Shown piece by piece: positions 24,172 to 34,242 of a stretch of 64,000 nucleotides of DNA. The DNA lies in contig QNFX01000001.1 of NCBI GenBank assembly GCA_003650125.1, forward strand, positions 1 to 64,000. The letters are read 5' to 3'. Numbering within the stretch: the stretch's first letter is position 1; each line of letters begins with the position of its first letter. A program made the translations under genes and the position numbers. Source of the DNA: Campylobacterota bacterium (lineage in GTDB: Bacteria > Bdellovibrionota > Bacteriovoracia > Bacteriovoracales > Bacteriovoracaceae). The notes beneath the pieces were generated by a model that ran no database searches, was not told the origin of the DNA, and saw nothing but the letters and a program-made list of their open reading frames with translations.

Positions 24172-25287
24172 TCATTTCCATTCTGCAGAGGTGTAATTCT
24201 TTCTAAACTCTTGAAAAAAGGACTCAAATCGATCTTCTCTAATGGCCTGCCGGGTATTTTCCATCATCTGATGGTAAAAATGGATATTGTGGAAGGTTAT
24301 TAGCTGTCCTGCAAGATATTCACCCACATTGTAGAGATGACGAATATAGGCGCGAGAATACCGGGCACAGACCTTACACCCACAGCTGGGATCCGGTGCT
24401 CTTTGATCTTCTTTGAATTTTTCTTTTTTAATATTCAAAGGACCTAATGAGGTAATAAATTGACCATTCCTAGCGTTTCGCGTTGGGAGAACACAATCAA
24501 ACATATCAAGTCCGGCCCTAACCCCATTAAGGATATCTAGAGGATTTCCCACCCCCATCAAATAGCGTGGTTTATTTTCCGGCATAAGATGGACGAAATT
24601 ATTTAAAAACTCCACCATCTCTTCATTCTTCTCCCCTACGGAAAGTCCTCCTAGGGCCAAACCTGGAAAATTCATCTCCTCTAGGGCCTGCATACACTCA
24701 AGCCTCAAATCTAGCTCAAGCCCCCCTTGGATGATCCCAAATAGGTTTTGATACCCCTTAAGAGAGACACTCTGGCATCTCTTGGCCCATCTCAGAGTAA
24801 GCTCCATGCTTTTTTTCAGTTCTTCCTTAGTTGAAGGAAGGGGTGGGCACTCATCGAAGGCCATAACAATATCTGCGCCTAAGGCCCGTTGAATCTCCAT
24901 AGATTTCTCGGGGGTAATCATATGAGAGGAACCATCGAGGTGAGATTTGAAAACGACTCCCTCCTCGCTCAGTTTATTCATTTTGGAGAGGGAAAAAACC
25001 TGATATCCACCAGAATCCGTTAAAATTGGCCCATCCCAAGACATGAAACCATGTAACCCATCCCCTACTCTTTCTACTAACTCATGTCCGGGACGAAGGT
25101 AGAGATGGTAGGTATTTCCCAAGATGATCTGGGACTTAAGCTCTTCTAGATCTTCCTGCCAAAGTCCTTTTACCGAGGCACGAGTTCCTACTGGCATAAA
25201 GACAGGGGTCTCTATATCCCCATGATGGGTCTTAATCAGACCTGTTCTGGCCTTACCAGATTTGGAAATGGGGGTAAAAAATTTCAT
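24172..25287 (-). CDS. tgt: Queuine tRNA-ribosyltransferase
   Basis: 371 aa, standard length. The enzyme swaps guanine-34 of GUN tRNAs for preQ1. Visible landmarks: DSGGYQVFSL with the general-base Asp, the second Asp in DMFDCVLPTRNARNG, and the zinc site CGCKVC with a distal His in TFHNIHFY. It follows queA by 21 bases. Confidence 0.96.
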   Translation of the reverse strand: MKFFTPISKSGKARTGLIKTHHGDIETPVFMPVGTRASVKGLWQEDLEELKSQIILGNTYHLYLRPGHELVERVGDGLHGFMSWDGPILTDSGGYQVFSLSKMNKLSEEGVVFKSHLDGSSHMITPEKSMEIQRALGADIVMAFDECPPLPSTKEELKKSMELTLRWAKRCQSVSLKGYQNLFGIIQGGLELDLRLECMQALEEMNFPGLALGGLSVGEKNEEMVEFLNNFVHLMPENKPRYLMGVGNPLDILNGVRAGLDMFDCVLPTRNARNGQFITSLGPLNIKKEKFKEDQRAPDPSCGCKVCARYSRAYIRHLYNVGEYLAGQLITFHNIHFYHQMMENTRQAIREDRFESFFQEFRKNYTSAEWK

Positions 25288-25308
25288 AGGAGAGATTTAG
25301 CATAGTGT

Positions 25309-26337
25309 CTAAGGCAAAATCAACATGGCATCTCCATAGGAGAAAAAGCGGTATTTTTTATCTACTGCCTCTTTATAAATCCGCAAGACTTCATCCCGTC
25401 CTATGAGACAAGAAATCAGCATTAAAAGGGATGATTTTGGTAGATGAAAGTTGGTTAAAAGTCCCTTGATTGATTTAACCTCTTTTCCTGGGTGAAGAAA
25501 GATATCAGTTTCATAAACCTTATCGGGATCAATCTCTTTTTGATAGGAGCTCTCAAGAGTTCTAAGCGAGGTAGTTCCCACGGCAAAAACATTTTGATTA
25601 TTTTTTATTTTTTTAAGATTTTCTACAGTTATATGAAAACTTTCTCCATGCATTTGATGTTTTCGAATATCTTCCGTTTTTACGGGAGAAAAAGTACCCA
25701 TTCCCACATGCAAAGTTACAAAGGCCCTTTTTATATTCTTGCTCTCAAGGTTTTTAAAAACCTTGTCAGTGAAATGAAGTCCTGCCGTTGGCGCTGCCAC
25801 AGACCCGGTATTTTTAGCAAATACAGTTTGATAATCCTCACGGTCTTTTTGATCAGCATTACCTTTTCTAATATAAGGTGGAATCGGTACACTTCCATGT
25901 TTTTCCAAATATGAGGCAATCTCTTTAATATTAAATTCTACCCAAAAAGTTCCATCACTACTTGACTCAATTAAAGTCGCACTGAGGTTTTCGGGAAAAT
26001 AAAAGACTTCTCCTATTTTCTTTTTTCCGGTGGTTTTCATTAAACAGTGATAGCGCCCATTTCTTGGTTTGGTATTTAAAATAAAAAGCTCACACTTTCC
26101 ACCGGTGCTCTTTTTACCTTGTAGCCGACAAGGAAAAACCTTGGTCTCATTAAAAACCATCAGGGATTTTTCAGGTATATATTCAGAAATATTTAAAAAA
26201 CTTGTATGAGTAATCTCTCCCGTACTCTTTTTATAAACTAAAAGCCTAGAATGATGCCTTCCCGCTACCGGACGTTCGGCAATGAGCTCTGGAGGAAGCT
26301 CGAAATTATAAGAGTTGAGGTTAAAATCTAAATTCAT
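25309..26337 (-). CDS. queA: S-adenosylmethionine:tRNA ribosyltransferase-isomerase
   Basis: 342 aa. The enzyme makes epoxyqueuosine from preQ1-tRNA, using the ribosyl part of SAM. Recognised by FELPPELIAERP near the N-terminus, the AAPTAGLHFT motif near 195, HVGMGTF near 226, and the C-terminal NFHLPKSSLLMLISC and YRFFSYGDAMLI. The upstream gap is only 36 bp, with a divergent gene, so no room for a riboswitch. Confidence 0.96.
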   Translation of the reverse strand: MNLDFNLNSYNFELPPELIAERPVAGRHHSRLLVYKKSTGEITHTSFLNISEYIPEKSLMVFNETKVFPCRLQGKKSTGGKCELFILNTKPRNGRYHCLMKTTGKKKIGEVFYFPENLSATLIESSSDGTFWVEFNIKEIASYLEKHGSVPIPPYIRKGNADQKDREDYQTVFAKNTGSVAAPTAGLHFTDKVFKNLESKNIKRAFVTLHVGMGTFSPVKTEDIRKHQMHGESFHITVENLKKIKNNQNVFAVGTTSLRTLESSYQKEIDPDKVYETDIFLHPGKEVKSIKGLLTNFHLPKSSLLMLISCLIGRDEVLRIYKEAVDKKYRFFSYGDAMLILP

Positions 26338-26373
26338 ACTTGCAATTCTTGTTAAACATTTTAAAATCTAGGC

Positions 26374-26688
26374 ATGGTATATCATTTTCCTAAAACTATT
26401 TTCTACCTCTTTTTCCTTTTTATAGGCCTTTTTAACCCTTGTTGGGCAAAAAAAGGGGGATTTAAAGAGGCCACAAGGCTTCAAAAGGAAATGAATTTTC
26501 TAAAAATGTACGCTGAACCATATATCTTTCTTCAAAAAAAAGAGGAGGAAGAGGAAATTGACAGTATTTCCACCAAACAAGCAGCGATCAAAAAGACAGA
26601 TAAAAAAGTCGATGCGGATGCTATTTTACAGGCATTAGAAGAAGAGACAGGGGCCTTTAAGCCCTCACCCCCCAATTATAGCAATTGA
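26374..26688 (+). CDS. Small secreted protein with acidic coiled segment
   Basis: This 104-aa protein has a signal peptide (about 1-25, ending CWAKK). The mature part is helical and charged: a KKEEEEEEID run near 55-65 and an EALEEETG-like tail. No family is recognised. It is transcribed divergently from queA and converges on the 26657-26917 frame, with 32 bases of overlap, so one of those two annotations may be wrong; this one has the better N-terminus. Confidence 0.6.
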   Translation: MVYHFPKTIFYLFFLFIGLFNPCWAKKGGFKEATRLQKEMNFLKMYAEPYIFLQKKEEEEEIDSISTKQAAIKKTDKKVDADAILQALEEETGAFKPSPPNYSN

Positions 26689-26917
26689 GCATAGAAAAAA
26701 AGTCTAAAAGCTTCTCCAAATAGGCCCAGAATTGTTGATAAAGATTTAAAAGTTCTCGCGCGAGTATAGATGACTTCACTTGAAGAAGAATAAAATCCCA
26801 AAAATTCAATAAAAAATTAATATAGGGTTCAAGGCCATATTTTTTTTTCAAAAAATCGAAATGCCCTCTATATTCTTGAACAATTCCACCGGTAATTACG
26901 AATTTTTTATTTTTCAT
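26657..26917 (-). CDS. Small hypothetical protein behind the 1590-aa lipoprotein gene
   Basis: 86 codons, starting 10 bases after the lipoprotein stop. No ribosome-binding site is visible. The predicted protein is rich in Leu, Phe and Tyr, mostly helical. It overlaps the end of the convergent 26374 gene. It is kept because of its position in the operon, but it may not be real. Confidence 0.4.
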   Translation of the reverse strand: MKNKKFVITGGIVQEYRGHFDFLKKKYGLEPYINFLLNFWDFILLQVKSSILARELLNLYQQFWAYLEKLLDFFSMLNCYNWGVRA

Positions 26918-26927
26918 AGTCTATGAT

Positions 26928-29900
26928 TTATTCTAGATAAAGGGATGGGTCAATAGGATTAAGACAACGAAAGCCCGTATCTTCCCGGTTATTAACCGCC
27001 TCTTCGGTGGTATCGATTAAAAGAGTTTCATTCATCGGAGAGGCCACTTCAGAAGTAGTAAGCCCAATAAACATCCTAGTCTCTAATACTTGAGCACAAT
27101 TCCCAGTACAATTACATCCCGCTAAGGAAGGATTATTAAGACAGGAACTTATTTCTAGGTAGTTGGTGCTAAGAGCAGAATCACTATTGGTTGCTAAGTT
27201 TATTAAAATTTTATTATCCAATACATTCATATTAAAAAAACCGTTGGCGATATTCGGGTTTTTCATTTCAAGAGTCCAGGGAATGCTATCAAGTGATCTA
27301 AGGGCCATCTCAGAACCAAGAGTTAAATAGCTAGTCGCATCTGCACCACAAGTGAGGAATTCAAAACTGAACTGTCCTGCTCCATTTGAATCATTAAAAT
27401 TTCCTCCGGTGCTCATAGATCCACATTTATCGCTGGTGGACCAGATATTTTGATTATAAAAGGCCCAAGAATCTTCATGTAGTTGATCGGCAGTAATTCC
27501 ATTAGTCGGGCCAATTTCTAATAGATAAGGATTAACTGGAGATAGCGGGTTTAAAGTAGGATAATCCACCTGAATAGGTAGAGACATGGGAATGGCCATC
27601 CTTCCAGCACCAAAATTTTGTTCTTGAATTGCCCACTTACCTATAACTCCATCACAAACCTGATCAGCATTAGAGTCAACACAAGGACCACGAACTCCAT
27701 CCATGGTCCAAAAATTAAAAGTAGGATCGCTAGGAACGGTAAAGTAATCCTCTTTTTCCCCCACTAATGATAGAGCTTCGCCAAATAAGACTCCTGGACA
27801 TTGAGAAAATGTCGAACACTCAATTCGCTCCAGGGTAAACTCTCCAACATTACCTACATGGTCTTGCACACCAAAAGCAGATTGACATAATTTGGTTTGA
27901 TCAGATCCCGTGATCAGTGATCTGATCGTAGAGGTTAGAGAACCTGGAAGAGTATAAAAAGTATTTGAATCCGGCACTTGAGTTTCAGAATAATCATTAT
28001 CAAGTCCATTTGCCATAGAGGTATTACACTTGGGAGTTGCATTTAAAGATAGTCCCGTTTCTAGAGAAGATATTTCAAAATCCGTTAAATCTGGATGATA
28101 AAAAGAATAGGCCATCTGCTGAAATCTTGAAGGCAATTTTGACTCCAAGTTGGTAGTAGTTGAAGTAAGACCTAAAATCCCCGTAATGCTATTTTGTGTA
28201 TTTTTACAAAATGTATCCGCATCCTCTTGAGTGACATTAACAATGGGAGGCATCTGTCCGGTTCTATGTTTGGCCCCAATTATTTGCCCCCCAAATAAAC
28301 CATTAATAGCAAGCCAACTATCTCCAATGATATTTCTATAACAAGTACCATTAGTTCGATTATAATAAATAGTATCTGCAGGGGCAGAGACTACCGTGTT
28401 GGGATCGGCCAATCCGATACATGCATTATCAGGGGTCCCAGAACAAACCGGGGCCAGAGTCCAGGAACATCCCGCCTCAAACCTATCTACGAGTAAGTCT
28501 TGTCCAATATCGTAAATACCAGGCACTCCCATTTTTTCCCCTGGAGCAATGTAGGGACAACTGAAATTATCTAAAGTATTGATATTTTCAGAATGCAAGA
28601 GTTTACACATTCTTACATTCATTATCCACCTATGAGCAAAAACCATATTATCAGGAGGTGAAGTAATTCTAACCATTTTAAACGGCTCTGAAGTATCCGT
28701 TGGAATTTCGTTAATAATAGGTCTCACTTCATAGTAATAAACTGTTTTAGGAGTGGGAGCATAAATAGAATTAACTCCATTATCCACATATTTATTTTCC
28801 TGTAATTCAATAATCTGTTTGTTGATAGGATTAAAATAATCAAATTTTTCATTAGCAAGTCTTCGATAGATATTATATCCCTCAACCGAGCCAACGCCGG
28901 AGGTAGTGAAATAGTCCCATTCCAAAGTAATTTCGTTTGTGGCGGTATACTTTTGGACTTGATTAATATTTGTAGCGGTATCAATCGATCGCCAACATTC
29001 ACCTTTTTCCATATTGTAATAAAAACTATTAAGGTGATTCGGAGTTAAGGCCTTAATTTCGGCTTCATTATTAAAGATACAGCTTCCATTACTTTGGCAC
29101 TCTGTAGCTATCTCTAAAGGAGAGACATTACAAAAAGTGTTAAAAGGAACCCAAGTATTATTAGTATCTGAAATGTTATTTATCCAACATGTTCCATTTT
29201 CTTGGTTTAAATAGATTACATCTTTTGCCCCGGAAGTTATCCTTCCATTGGGATCATTAATTCCCACACACTTGTAGAATTTATCAACTGTACCGTTGGG
29301 AAGAGAACATTTGTCACGGGTAAAAGAACATGTCGGGATTCCATCTAGAGTTAGGCCAAAGTTATTAGTTTTTGGTCCCACCGCACTTAAGTTTTTCCAG
29401 CCATTATGCTTGGCACTTACATTGTTCACTTTAACATTAAACTTTACAGAGGTTTTTCCATTCCCGGGAGAATCTAAAAGATCAAAAGAAACATCTGCAT
29501 TTCCATACACTCCACCTTGGGGGATAATGCGAATTCTAAAATCAGAATTTGATGCCGATTCTCCTGGAGTCCCAAAAGATTGGCCGGGTTTGTATTCTTG
29601 GGAATTAAAATAAAATTCAATATTAGAGGGCGGAATTAAATTATGATCACTGCTTTGAACATTAGAGATATATAGAAGTTGACTATTTTCACTAAAAAAG
29701 CCACCTCCCTGATCTACTTTAGTGGGAGTGACGATCACTATATCTTTTTCATTAATTTCCTGATCAAAAATATAGGATGGGCCTATGGCCCAATCATTTA
29801 CCGTAAAACCAGTGGATACCCAACAAACCGCCGAAGCTTTATCATAAAATCTTTGATTTAACTTTGATGGTTTTATTCTGCCAATCGGCATTGTATCCCC

Positions 29901-31700
29901 AATACATCCCAAAATTCCACATTCTTGGGCCTGATCAAATCTAGAGTACTGACAAATAACAGGATTATCTTCTGTTTCATCTATATTGATTTGGATCGCT
30001 CCATGGGGGGGATATGATTTCACCACAGTATCAAAAGCATCGATACTAAAGAGATCAAAATCAACGGATCCCCCTGGTACTTGTAAACTCAAAGGAGCTG
30101 GCATCCAGGTTTGAACAAAGTCTCCTCCATCCACGTTGGCAGATACTAAATTTTGGGCATATAAATCGCTATTAATTAAACTGGCAATTTTAGATGCCAA
30201 AGTCTGTCCTGAAGCGATATGAACCTTTATTTGATTACCCGTGACCTCTACGTATTCTACTCCTAAATTAGCACCACTAGTTAATTGATAAGTCACGCTA
30301 TCACTGGAATTCCCATTCCACTTCGCTTCAAGTCTTATATTTTGATGAGTCAGTTCTGCTTTTTTAGAATTGACCCCATTTATATTTCCATCAATGGGCG
30401 TAAAGGTACAAGTTAAGTCATTCATGCCCTCACTTCCTGGACGATCTAGACAGCCTGTAAGCGTTCCCATGGAAGGCAGAGTTAAAATACTATACGATAA
30501 AATTTGATCATTAATCGCAATGCCATCATTGTTATCGTAATCCACTCCACCATTTAAGGTAAAATCAAAAGGTAGTGGAAAAGCACTATTGCTTTCAGGC
30601 CCTACAACTGATTGAGAAAGAGTAAGAGGGGGATCGTTAATTTCATTTATATTTACAGTAACTTTATATATACCGGTATTATCAAAATCATTAAAGATGT
30701 TGTAATTAAAAGAAGCATTGGTTTGGGGAACTGCTAGGCCCTGGTAATAAGTAAAATAATGAGGTCGACCACGAACTGTTACTTTGCATCCATCATTACT
30801 ACAATTACAGGCCCCTATAACTAAAAGGTTCTCAACCTCACTAACGACACAAATTCTTGGAATATCTCCATCTATATCTTGATAGGGCAAATTAATTTCA
30901 ATATCCACATCTTCATCGGCAATAGCAGTTTTAGGCGATCCTGTGGGAGGAGTATCAACAGCTATAATATTAATATTGATTGTCCCTACATTAGAATATG
31001 CTCCATGAGGATCTATCGCTCGCCAGGTGAATAGATCGCTTCCAGTTAAATTATTCCCTGGAAAATAAATGTAGGTTCCGGTTAATGAGTTTAAAGAGAT
31101 CGTTCCTTTAGTTGGGAGACCAACTATTTCATAAGTAAATTGAGAGTCATCAATATCGTTAACTAACGGAACGAGAGAGGAGGTAGATGATTGGTTTTGC
31201 CTGGGGTCTGGTTTTAAATCATGTGGAGTTATGGCCACAGGAGGATCATTAACCCGTTCCACAATTACTTGTGCGACTCTATCCCCTCCAGTGCCATAAA
31301 CGTTAGAGATATTATAAGTAAATCCTGAAATACCAAAAAAATCATTTATGGGTTCGATGACAAAAGAACAAATCCCACCTACACAACTGCAAGGAGGAGG
31401 GATAGGGGATCCGTTATTTATTTCTTCGGAAATTTGAATGATATCGCAATCACTCGCCAAATTATTATTAATGTCTTCATATTCTAAAAAAACCTGATTC
31501 TTACCCGAGTCTTCAAGTATTGTTACTGAATTAGTTATAGGTCGTGGAGTATTAGGAGGTAGTGCCCCAGCGAGACAAGACTGAGTAACTGAGTTATAAG
31601 TCTCGCCGACTCCGCAAGAAACAGTGGAATCTGTTTGTGGAGTACACGAAATCAAAATTCCGTACAAAAATAGTCCGACTATGGCCCAAGGATTTTTCAT
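26928..31700 (-). CDS. Giant lipoprotein with cadherin-like, FnIII and FGE-like parts
   Basis: 1590 aa. Lipobox LISC with Cys19, so lipid-anchored and probably on the outer membrane. About residues 50-370 hold three cadherin-like/Ig-like repeats, each ending in a V-N-DPP or DTPP linker. A long beta-rich part follows (370-910). About 915-1005 is FnIII-like (EITLEWDYF to YYEVRPI). From about 1080 an FGE-sulfatase/C-type-lectin-like domain can be read: VNVTQEDADTFC, LPSRFQQMAYSF, DHVGNVGEFTLER, GGNFND and final GFRC. Many cysteines throughout. Likely a surface adhesin or binding protein for prey attachment; catalytic cysteines of true FGE cannot be assigned. Confidence 0.85.
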   Translation of the reverse strand: MKNPWAIVGLFLYGILISCTPQTDSTVSCGVGETYNSVTQSCLAGALPPNTPRPITNSVTILEDSGKNQVFLEYEDINNNLASDCDIIQISEEINNGSPIPPPCSCVGGICSFVIEPINDFFGISGFTYNISNVYGTGGDRVAQVIVERVNDPPVAITPHDLKPDPRQNQSSTSSLVPLVNDIDDSQFTYEIVGLPTKGTISLNSLTGTYIYFPGNNLTGSDLFTWRAIDPHGAYSNVGTININIIAVDTPPTGSPKTAIADEDVDIEINLPYQDIDGDIPRICVVSEVENLLVIGACNCSNDGCKVTVRGRPHYFTYYQGLAVPQTNASFNYNIFNDFDNTGIYKVTVNINEINDPPLTLSQSVVGPESNSAFPLPFDFTLNGGVDYDNNDGIAINDQILSYSILTLPSMGTLTGCLDRPGSEGMNDLTCTFTPIDGNINGVNSKKAELTHQNIRLEAKWNGNSSDSVTYQLTSGANLGVEYVEVTGNQIKVHIASGQTLASKIASLINSDLYAQNLVSANVDGGDFVQTWMPAPLSLQVPGGSVDFDLFSIDAFDTVVKSYPPHGAIQINIDETEDNPVICQYSRFDQAQECGILGCIGDTMPIGRIKPSKLNQRFYDKASAVCWVSTGFTVNDWAIGPSYIFDQEINEKDIVIVTPTKVDQGGGFFSENSQLLYISNVQSSDHNLIPPSNIEFYFNSQEYKPGQSFGTPGESASNSDFRIRIIPQGGVYGNADVSFDLLDSPGNGKTSVKFNVKVNNVSAKHNGWKNLSAVGPKTNNFGLTLDGIPTCSFTRDKCSLPNGTVDKFYKCVGINDPNGRITSGAKDVIYLNQENGTCWINNISDTNNTWVPFNTFCNVSPLEIATECQSNGSCIFNNEAEIKALTPNHLNSFYYNMEKGECWRSIDTATNINQVQKYTATNEITLEWDYFTTSGVGSVEGYNIYRRLANEKFDYFNPINKQIIELQENKYVDNGVNSIYAPTPKTVYYYEVRPIINEIPTDTSEPFKMVRITSPPDNMVFAHRWIMNVRMCKLLHSENINTLDNFSCPYIAPGEKMGVPGIYDIGQDLLVDRFEAGCSWTLAPVCSGTPDNACIGLADPNTVVSAPADTIYYNRTNGTCYRNIIGDSWLAINGLFGGQIIGAKHRTGQMPPIVNVTQEDADTFCKNTQNSITGILGLTSTTTNLESKLPSRFQQMAYSFYHPDLTDFEISSLETGLSLNATPKCNTSMANGLDNDYSETQVPDSNTFYTLPGSLTSTIRSLITGSDQTKLCQSAFGVQDHVGNVGEFTLERIECSTFSQCPGVLFGEALSLVGEKEDYFTVPSDPTFNFWTMDGVRGPCVDSNADQVCDGVIGKWAIQEQNFGAGRMAIPMSLPIQVDYPTLNPLSPVNPYLLEIGPTNGITADQLHEDSWAFYNQNIWSTSDKCGSMSTGGNFNDSNGAGQFSFEFLTCGADATSYLTLGSEMALRSLDSIPWTLEMKNPNIANGFFNMNVLDNKILINLATNSDSALSTNYLEISSCLNNPSLAGCNCTGNCAQVLETRMFIGLTTSEVASPMNETLLIDTTEEAVNNREDTGFRCLNPIDPSLYLE

Positions 31701-31790
31701 CTATAAACTATTCGTTTTTTATTGATATTTCTTAAATTTTTAAAGCTAGATATCCATGTTATAATTGATATAAATTATTAATCGATAAAA

Positions 31791-32660
31791 ATGAAAAAAG
31801 TAATTTGGTTTGTTTTATTCCTTCCCCTTCTCTCCTACTCTGAGGAATTGGTTTTAATTAAGGCCATCTCCAATACATCGAGATCTTTTGTTATTCCTCT
31901 TGGATCCAAACATGGAATAAGTTTGGGACAAGAATCTCTTTTTACCACTAAAAACTTATCAGTTGCTGCCACTGCCAAAGAAGTCACCCGCCATCATAGC
32001 TTTTGGGAATTAAATGATAAAATGGCCCGTATTCCCTTTCATAAAGGGCAATACATAAATTATACAAATGATATAAAAAGCATCTATAACGAGATTCCTC
32101 TAATAAAATCAGGGGCCAAAATGGTAGAATACCTTGCAAAGACATTTTGGATTTTTAGAATAAGCTATACATCCTCTCTAACCCAAACCACATCAAATGT
32201 TTCTGGAAGTCAGGAGTCTTCCAGAACATCTACTCAGATCCAGGGCCTTTATAGCAAAAGAGTTTCCGATAAGGTCAGTTGGGCCGCAGGACTAAGATAT
32301 GATTGGGAGACAAACCAATTAAATTCACCGACAACAGAAATTCCCAGCAATCGTATTTATCTCTTAGGGCAAGGTCTTTACCACTTTAATGATGTTGGCG
32401 TTTCAAAAAATCATTTTTATTCAGGTCTAACTATTGGACTTGGTAGATCATCTACAAACTCTGGAGGGGTGGTCAGTTCCGGTTTCTCTCTACTTTTACC
32501 TGAACTAATATTTGGTTTTAACTTAAACGCTTTTCATAAACTTGCCTTTCTACTCGAGTTGGCGCTAGAAAATATCGTCAGTCTCGAAAGCTACAGTGAT
32601 GGCCTGGACCAAAATACTGACCTACTCAATTTCAAATTTTCTCTAGGACTTAAATTTTAG
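31791..32660 (+). CDS. Probable outer-membrane beta-barrel protein
   Basis: 289 aa with signal peptide (about 1-17). Residues 20-100 resemble a small beta domain (PLGSKHGISLGQESLF). From about 125 to the end, alternating hydrophobic strands run to a terminal Phe, the usual end of outer-membrane barrels. No family name can be given. Divergent from the giant lipoprotein (90 bp apart), perhaps sharing control. Its last bases overlap the convergent Hsp20 gene by 11. Confidence 0.75.
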   Translation: MKKVIWFVLFLPLLSYSEELVLIKAISNTSRSFVIPLGSKHGISLGQESLFTTKNLSVAATAKEVTRHHSFWELNDKMARIPFHKGQYINYTNDIKSIYNEIPLIKSGAKMVEYLAKTFWIFRISYTSSLTQTTSNVSGSQESSRTSTQIQGLYSKRVSDKVSWAAGLRYDWETNQLNSPTTEIPSNRIYLLGQGLYHFNDVGVSKNHFYSGLTIGLGRSSTNSGGVVSSGFSLLLPELIFGFNLNAFHKLAFLLELALENIVSLESYSDGLDQNTDLLNFKFSLGLKF

Positions 32661-33213
32661 CTTTTTTTGGAAATTTAAGGATCAATGCTCCATCCTTATG
32701 CTCAATGACAACGTCTTCTTCCTGAATCTCTTCAGGTACAGGAAAAGATTTATGAAAACTTGAAATGGATATACTTGTGCTGCTACCAAATTTATTTTGG
32801 GTAGTATTTTCTATTTTGGTCTGCCCTTTAATAGTGACATTGCCATCTTTTATTTGCAGATTAAGGGAGTTTTTATCGATCTCCCCAAGTTTAAATTCTA
32901 AATAGATAAAATTTTCATCTTCCCATCGATTGAGCTCTCCATTGCTGATACCCACTTGCCTAGAGTTCATCCCCTGGCCCATCTGTTTCATCATTTCTTC
33001 AGTCATCTGATCCATCTGTTTAAAAACTTCCTCATCAAAAAAGTCATCACCACCAAAGAGGCCACCAAAGAAGGACCTTGTCTTAGGTTTCTTGCGATCC
33101 TCTAATTTAACTATTTCTTCTTTGGGTTTTTTATCAAAATATATTTTTGTCCCCGTGGCGGCCACCAAGGCACCTAACAAAAATATTAAAATATAGATCA
33201 GTTTATTTTTCAT
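32650..33213 (-). CDS. Membrane-anchored or periplasmic Hsp20 (alpha-crystallin) protein
   Basis: 187 aa. A hydrophobic N-terminal segment (about 5-22) acts as anchor or signal peptide, followed by a Lys-rich linker, a Gly/Phe-rich and Met-rich middle (SFFGGLFGGDDFF near 47-59), and an alpha-crystallin domain (about 95-185). The latter has the classical order: ENFIYLEFKLG, NLQIKDGNVTIKGQ, FHKSFPVPEEI, then DGALILKFPKK. Cytoplasmic Hsp20 proteins have no such N-terminus. Start and preceding stop share one base (TAATG), so it is coupled to the DUF4340-type gene of the ABC operon. Confidence 0.82.
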   Translation of the reverse strand: MKNKLIYILIFLLGALVAATGTKIYFDKKPKEEIVKLEDRKKPKTRSFFGGLFGGDDFFDEEVFKQMDQMTEEMMKQMGQGMNSRQVGISNGELNRWEDENFIYLEFKLGEIDKNSLNLQIKDGNVTIKGQTKIENTTQNKFGSSTSISISSFHKSFPVPEEIQEEDVVIEHKDGALILKFPKKAKI

Positions 33214-34229
33214 TAGGACTCACTACCAAATTCATTTTTTTTCTTAATAAATTTATTATATTCATATTCAGAAATTTCAAAAACCCAATTTTTAAACCTC
33301 AAGTTAAAATTTTCCGCACCACTTTGTACTTTTATAAGGTCATTTACCTCTTCCAATTTTTCACTGCTGGCATTTGGATTTAAGACAATCTCTTCAGGCG
33401 TTTCTGCCTGGGCCTTTAAAAAGTACCTATTCTTATCTCTGGCCAGTGCTAATTTGTAAATCATTTTGTTGCTTAGAGTTATATTTGCGCCCTGGGTAAA
33501 GCTGAGGTTTGCAACATTTGCATCATCTTCTGGATAGAAATTATCAAATTCTACTTTTTGCAAATCATCTATCGCCTCTTCAATATATTCATCCTGGTAT
33601 TTCGCTTTAGAAAGACCATCAATGACCCAAGCTTCATCTTTTTTTACGATCACTACATCACCACTTAACTCCAGTCTTTCAAGCTTTTCTTTATCAAAAT
33701 CTAAAATATTTTTTTCCACAAATGATTTTTTATCAAGTTTTACCTCTAAGGGACTTTCACTAAGATATATCTGCGTGCTTTGGGCCTTTCTAATATAATT
33801 CCCCTTATTGTTATAAGACTTACCCACATAAAAGTTTAAAACTATTTCGCTTTTTTCATTTAAAAAGGAAAAATGATAGTTCGCATCAGATTCATCCACC
33901 CCGTATTTTTTAAAGTCGTTACCTGAAACTTTCTCTCTTACAGAAATTGTTGATAACTTGTATAAAAGCTCATTAATCTCAGACCCTGAGGCAGGATAAT
34001 TACTATAATTTTGTAAATTAAAAGAATCCCCGGTCCTGGTAAAAACTAACGACTCTCCGTTTTTAGCTCTTATAGAAAAGCTTGAAATATTATCTATATC
34101 TAAAGCATTTAAAAACTCACTTCCTGCCACTAGCTCCACACCTCGATAGTGGTCCCATTTATAAGTTAGGATTGAGAGTACAAAAAGCACCACGCAAGTT
34201 AGTGTTAACTTTAAAATACTTTTTTTCAT
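33213..34229 (-). CDS. DUF4340-type membrane-anchored protein of the ABC cluster
   Basis: The start is set at 34229, 8 bases after AAAGGAG; an earlier start at 34259 overlaps the previous gene. About 338 aa. One N-terminal membrane segment (about 4-24), then a beta-rich domain repeated in form: the SFSIRAKNGESLVF and FNLQNYSNYPA parts and a second half with VVIVKKDEAWVI. This matches DUF4340, which usually follows a GldG-like gene in such clusters. Role unknown. Confidence 0.8.
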   Translation of the reverse strand: MKKSILKLTLTCVVLFVLSILTYKWDHYRGVELVAGSEFLNALDIDNISSFSIRAKNGESLVFTRTGDSFNLQNYSNYPASGSEINELLYKLSTISVREKVSGNDFKKYGVDESDANYHFSFLNEKSEIVLNFYVGKSYNNKGNYIRKAQSTQIYLSESPLEVKLDKKSFVEKNILDFDKEKLERLELSGDVVIVKKDEAWVIDGLSKAKYQDEYIEEAIDDLQKVEFDNFYPEDDANVANLSFTQGANITLSNKMIYKLALARDKNRYFLKAQAETPEEIVLNPNASSEKLEEVNDLIKVQSGAENFNLRFKNWVFEISEYEYNKFIKKKNEFGSES

Positions 34230-34242
34230 TTCCATATCTCCT

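Noticed and set aside
26338-26373. A preQ1 riboswitch before queA
   Set aside because: Only 36 bp lie between queA and the divergent gene; no aptamer pattern is seen, and queA acts after preQ1.
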